Shown piece by piece: positions 61,875 through 64,000 of a DNA stretch of 64,000 nt. Made by a program: the position numbers and the translations under genes. The notes beneath the pieces were generated by a model that did no database searches, was not told where the DNA came from, and was given only the letters and a program-made list of their open reading frames with translations. Where the stretch lies: contig CAVUHO010000003.1 of assembly GCA_963741385.1 (NCBI GenBank), positions 1 through 64,000 on the forward strand, given 5' to 3'. Source of the DNA: Sulfomarinibacter sp963741385 (GTDB taxonomy: Bacteria; Acidobacteriota; Thermoanaerobaculia; Thermoanaerobaculales; Sulfomarinibacteraceae). The stretch's first letter is position 1. Every line of letters begins with the position of its first letter.

Positions 61875-62096
61875 CCAGCGGCAACACCATCAGCATCCCG
61901 TCGGGCACGCTGGTGGACGCCACGCTTCGGGCGCCGCTGTCGCTGCAGTGACCGAGATGGAGAGAAGAATCGATGATGCCGGGTACCGTGCGGTTTCCGG
62001 ATCGAGCGATGAAGGGGAGGAACCGGCGGCCGAGAACGACCGTCGGCGCATCGTCCTCTCTTGCGACCGGCCGCTCACGATGTCCGAGGCGTTGAC

Positions 62097-63359
62097 TCAG
62101 CTCCCGGGGGTTTCGCCGTCCGAAGCTGCCGCTGCCAGGAGCAACCGGACGTCCGGGTCGAAAACGCGGTTGCCATCCATCAGCTGCATCATGAGCCGGT
62201 CCCACAGCGGCCCGTCGATGTCGCCATGGTTGCGGCTGATTTCGGCCGGCACCTGGAAGACCCAGAACGGGGTGTCATTCCAGCGCCCGGGCAACTCGAG
62301 GATGGCGATCTCGCCGCCGGCGACCTCCACGATGTGGCTGTGGAGCGCCGGCAGGTGACCGGCGGTGTGGATGCCGAGACGGCGTTGCGACACCAGGCTG
62401 CCTTCGCGTGCGGGACGATAGCGGACGAAGAGTGAATTGAGGGTCATGGCTACGGGCACCATGTAACGCGTGACGCCGTCGTCGACCGAGGTGATGGAGG
62501 CGAGCATCGGGCCGGCGGCCGGTCGACGGCGACCGGCTGCGTCCTCCAACACCAGCCCCACATCGGCGCGCTTGAAGACGTCGATGAGCTGCTTCGTGTG
62601 GAGCGCTTCGGTGGAGGCGTTGGCGGCCACGATCAGGTCATAGCGCACGGGAACCGCCGCTTCGGCGTTCTCCGCCAGGAGGATCTCCGGCACCAGCGCC
62701 GAAGCGAGAGTCTTCTCGAGGATCATCCCGCCCATGGAGTGGCCGAGCAGGGCGCACTTGGAGTTGGGGTGCTCCCTGGCGGCGTTGACCGTACGGTAAA
62801 GGACCTCGGTGAGCCCCTCAGAGGCGACCCGGTGGGCGGCCACCCGCCGGTTCCAGAAGGAGGCATCGATGAGGATCGGCAATGAGTAGGTGCGGCCTCG
62901 CCAGCCGATGTAGAGGCCAACAACCGGCCGAGGCTTGTCGGTCCCGCGCAGGGCGGCGGCTTCCGACCGCTCGGCGACTGCCGCGACCCGGTTTTCGAAC
63001 CACGCCAGCCGTTCTCCGGAGCTCGTATCCCGCGCCGCGTTACTCTTCCACCCGTGGATGAACTGGTAGAGGATGATCCCGTCGTCGCTGATGCGGTTGA
63101 GCCGCCGTATCTCCGCGATCGCGGCGCCGAGCTGGTTCAGGTCCCACGGCTGTCCCTGGTCGTCGAACTCCACCACCGCGACCGAGTACGGCAGTCCGTC
63201 TGACGTGGTGAATGTCCTGAGGTAGTCTCCGGCCTCGGTGTTGAACATGCGGTTGCCGACGCAGCCGAAGGGCAGCGCGATCCCGACCGCCAACACGGCG
63301 GCGAGGACCCAGAGGGCGCGCCGCAATCCCGCCCGCCACCTCGAGGGGCGGTCACTCAC
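62097..63359 (-). CDS. Alpha/beta-hydrolase-like membrane-anchored protein
   Basis: 420 residues. After a basic start an N-terminal hydrophobic segment ends in ALWVLAAVLAVGIALPFGCVGN, a possible lipobox (PFGC) or membrane anchor. The main domain has the serine-hydrolase elbow GHSMGG (SKCALLGHSMGGMILEKTLA), an earlier strand with ILYQFIHGWKSNA and RPVVGLYIGWRGRTYSLPILIDASFWNRR. A late HTAGHLPALHSHIVEV could supply the catalytic His. Resembles DUF900/esterase-type hydrolases; the substrate is unknown. It is divergent from the hydrolase at the window end. Confidence 0.72.
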   Translation of the reverse strand: MSDRPSRWRAGLRRALWVLAAVLAVGIALPFGCVGNRMFNTEAGDYLRTFTTSDGLPYSVAVVEFDDQGQPWDLNQLGAAIAEIRRLNRISDDGIILYQFIHGWKSNAARDTSSGERLAWFENRVAAVAERSEAAALRGTDKPRPVVGLYIGWRGRTYSLPILIDASFWNRRVAAHRVASEGLTEVLYRTVNAAREHPNSKCALLGHSMGGMILEKTLASALVPEILLAENAEAAVPVRYDLIVAANASTEALHTKQLIDVFKRADVGLVLEDAAGRRRPAAGPMLASITSVDDGVTRYMVPVAMTLNSLFVRYRPAREGSLVSQRRLGIHTAGHLPALHSHIVEVAGGEIAILELPGRWNDTPFWVFQVPAEISRNHGDIDGPLWDRLMMQLMDGNRVFDPDVRLLLAAAASDGETPGS

Positions 63360-63462
63360 GGTGCCGACCGGCTCGTGGACATCGATCCAACCTCCCCGAC
63401 AACCGCTTCGAACCAGGGTAAGATCTCCAGCAGTTTACGCGATAGCGAAGGGGGTGTCACCG

Positions 63463-64000
63463 GTGATCCAGAATCGGTTGAGCTGTTGGGCGCGGGTCAC
63501 GGTGGTCGCGGCCGTGGCCGTCGTTGCTGTAGTCGCGGTGTTCGCATCGTGGGCACAACGATCGAAGCCGGAGCTGTCGCCGTGGCACACGGTAGATCTC
63601 GAGCACGAGTTCGAGGCCGCGGATGCGCGGGACGGATTCGACTGGGACGACTACCTGGCGCTCGAGGACCGGCTCTTCCAGGAGCTCGACGAGCGGGTCG
63701 TTGGCAACCGCAATTCGCGCGCGGAACCCGCCTGGAATCGGTACGCCTCGGGCGGCGTCAACAATCCGGCGGGTTTTCCCCGCAACTGGAATCGCTCGTA
63801 CGAGCTCCCGGGAGCCGCGGAGAGGGGAGGGGCTCTGCTGCTGCACGGCCTCACCGACTCGCCCTACAGCCTGCGACGGGCGGCCGAAATCCTCCATTCC
63901 GAGGGTTTCCACGTAGTCGGGCTGCGTCTGCCCGGCCACGGCACGACCCCCGGCGAGCTCAAACGCGCCGAGGTCGACGACTGGCGCGCGGCGGTCCGCA
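63463..64000 (+). CDS. Alpha/beta hydrolase, 3' end outside window
   Basis: An open frame from a GTG at 63463 runs to the last base. An N-terminal anchor (VTVVAAVAVVAVVAVFASW) precedes a polar stretch (WHTVDLEHEFEAADARDGFDWDDYLALEDRLFQELDERV) and then GALLLHGLTDSPYSLRRAAEILHSEGFHVVGLRLPGHGTTPGELKRAEVDDW. The HG(L)TDSPYS..... and LPGHGT blocks match monoacylglycerol-lipase/esterase-like alpha/beta hydrolases (oxyanion-hole HG). The nucleophile elbow and catalytic Asp/His lie beyond the window, so activity cannot be judged. Confidence 0.8.
   Translation, partial: MIQNRLSCWARVTVVAAVAVVAVVAVFASWAQRSKPELSPWHTVDLEHEFEAADARDGFDWDDYLALEDRLFQELDERVVGNRNSRAEPAWNRYASGGVNNPAGFPRNWNRSYELPGAAERGGALLLHGLTDSPYSLRRAAEILHSEGFHVVGLRLPGHGTTPGELKRAEVDDWRAAVR

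Noticed and set aside
1..64000. tRNA or rRNA genes
   Set aside because: I saw no cloverleaf-like T-arm motif with matching acceptor stems and no rRNA-conserved stretch; a covariance search would be decisive.

Overview
The window is GC-rich bacterial chromosome. No rRNA or tRNA gene, CRISPR array or phage module was recognised. Several traits together recall Acidobacteriota (Thermoanaerobaculia-like) or similar soil/marine lineages: a two-component-propeller/SpoIIE sensor, a TPR-CHAT protein next to a sigma factor, a winged-helix/AAA regulator, a large secreted propeller protein ending in a DGFES...W tail, many toxin-antitoxin pairs and abundant palindromic repeats. The taxonomic assignment is inference. 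Several genes carry single-base frameshifts, mostly at short homopolymers, so either the assembly has indel errors or decay is widespread.

Layout. 1-8.8 kb: a DUF433/DUF5615 toxin-antitoxin-like pair, two divergent paralogous membrane HExxH proteins, a decayed copy of a propeller protein, an NfeD-like protein, a CNNM/CorC-like protein and a DUF4003 protein. 8.9-10.3 kb: three copies of a 253-bp tandem repeat and a dead RAYT transposase. 10.3-13.7 kb: a propeller/SpoIIE sensor. 14.0-21.5 kb: a five-gene operon of lower GC (MacA-like adaptor, ATPase, two FtsX-type permeases, sigma-54 activator, NtrY-like kinase) behind a consensus sigma-54 promoter and two palindromic upstream sites. This looks like a self-regulated envelope efflux system. 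21.5-25 kb: a membrane glycosyltransferase, a truncated Vps62-like gene and an intact RAYT bounded by inverted repeats.

25-32.6 kb: a five-gene minus-strand cluster of SpoIIE phosphatase, clostripain-like (C11) peptidase, TPR-CHAT lipoprotein, sigma factor and a membrane anti-sigma-like protein. It combines two caspase-fold proteases with a sigma/anti-sigma pair and is the best candidate here for an undescribed signalling or defence system. 33-48.5 kb is accessory DNA: a deleted beta-lactamase-like gene, a hyaluronan-synthase-like glycosyltransferase, ParD/RelE, TPR, Fic, an Ntn hydrolase, the intact propeller protein, DUF1810, VapBC, MazEF, a Rossmann protein, and a nucleotidyltransferase/winged-helix pair behind a palindrome-covered, apparently leaderless promoter. 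48.8-64 kb is mostly envelope-related: LapA, amidohydrolase, outer-membrane proteins, DUF4136, META-domain protein, MltF-like transglycosylase, a frameshifted AAA regulator and alpha/beta hydrolases, the last running off the window.

At least six families of short palindromic or direct repeats lie between genes, often at the broken ends of pseudogenes. The RAYT and its terminal repeat are the obvious agents for one family.
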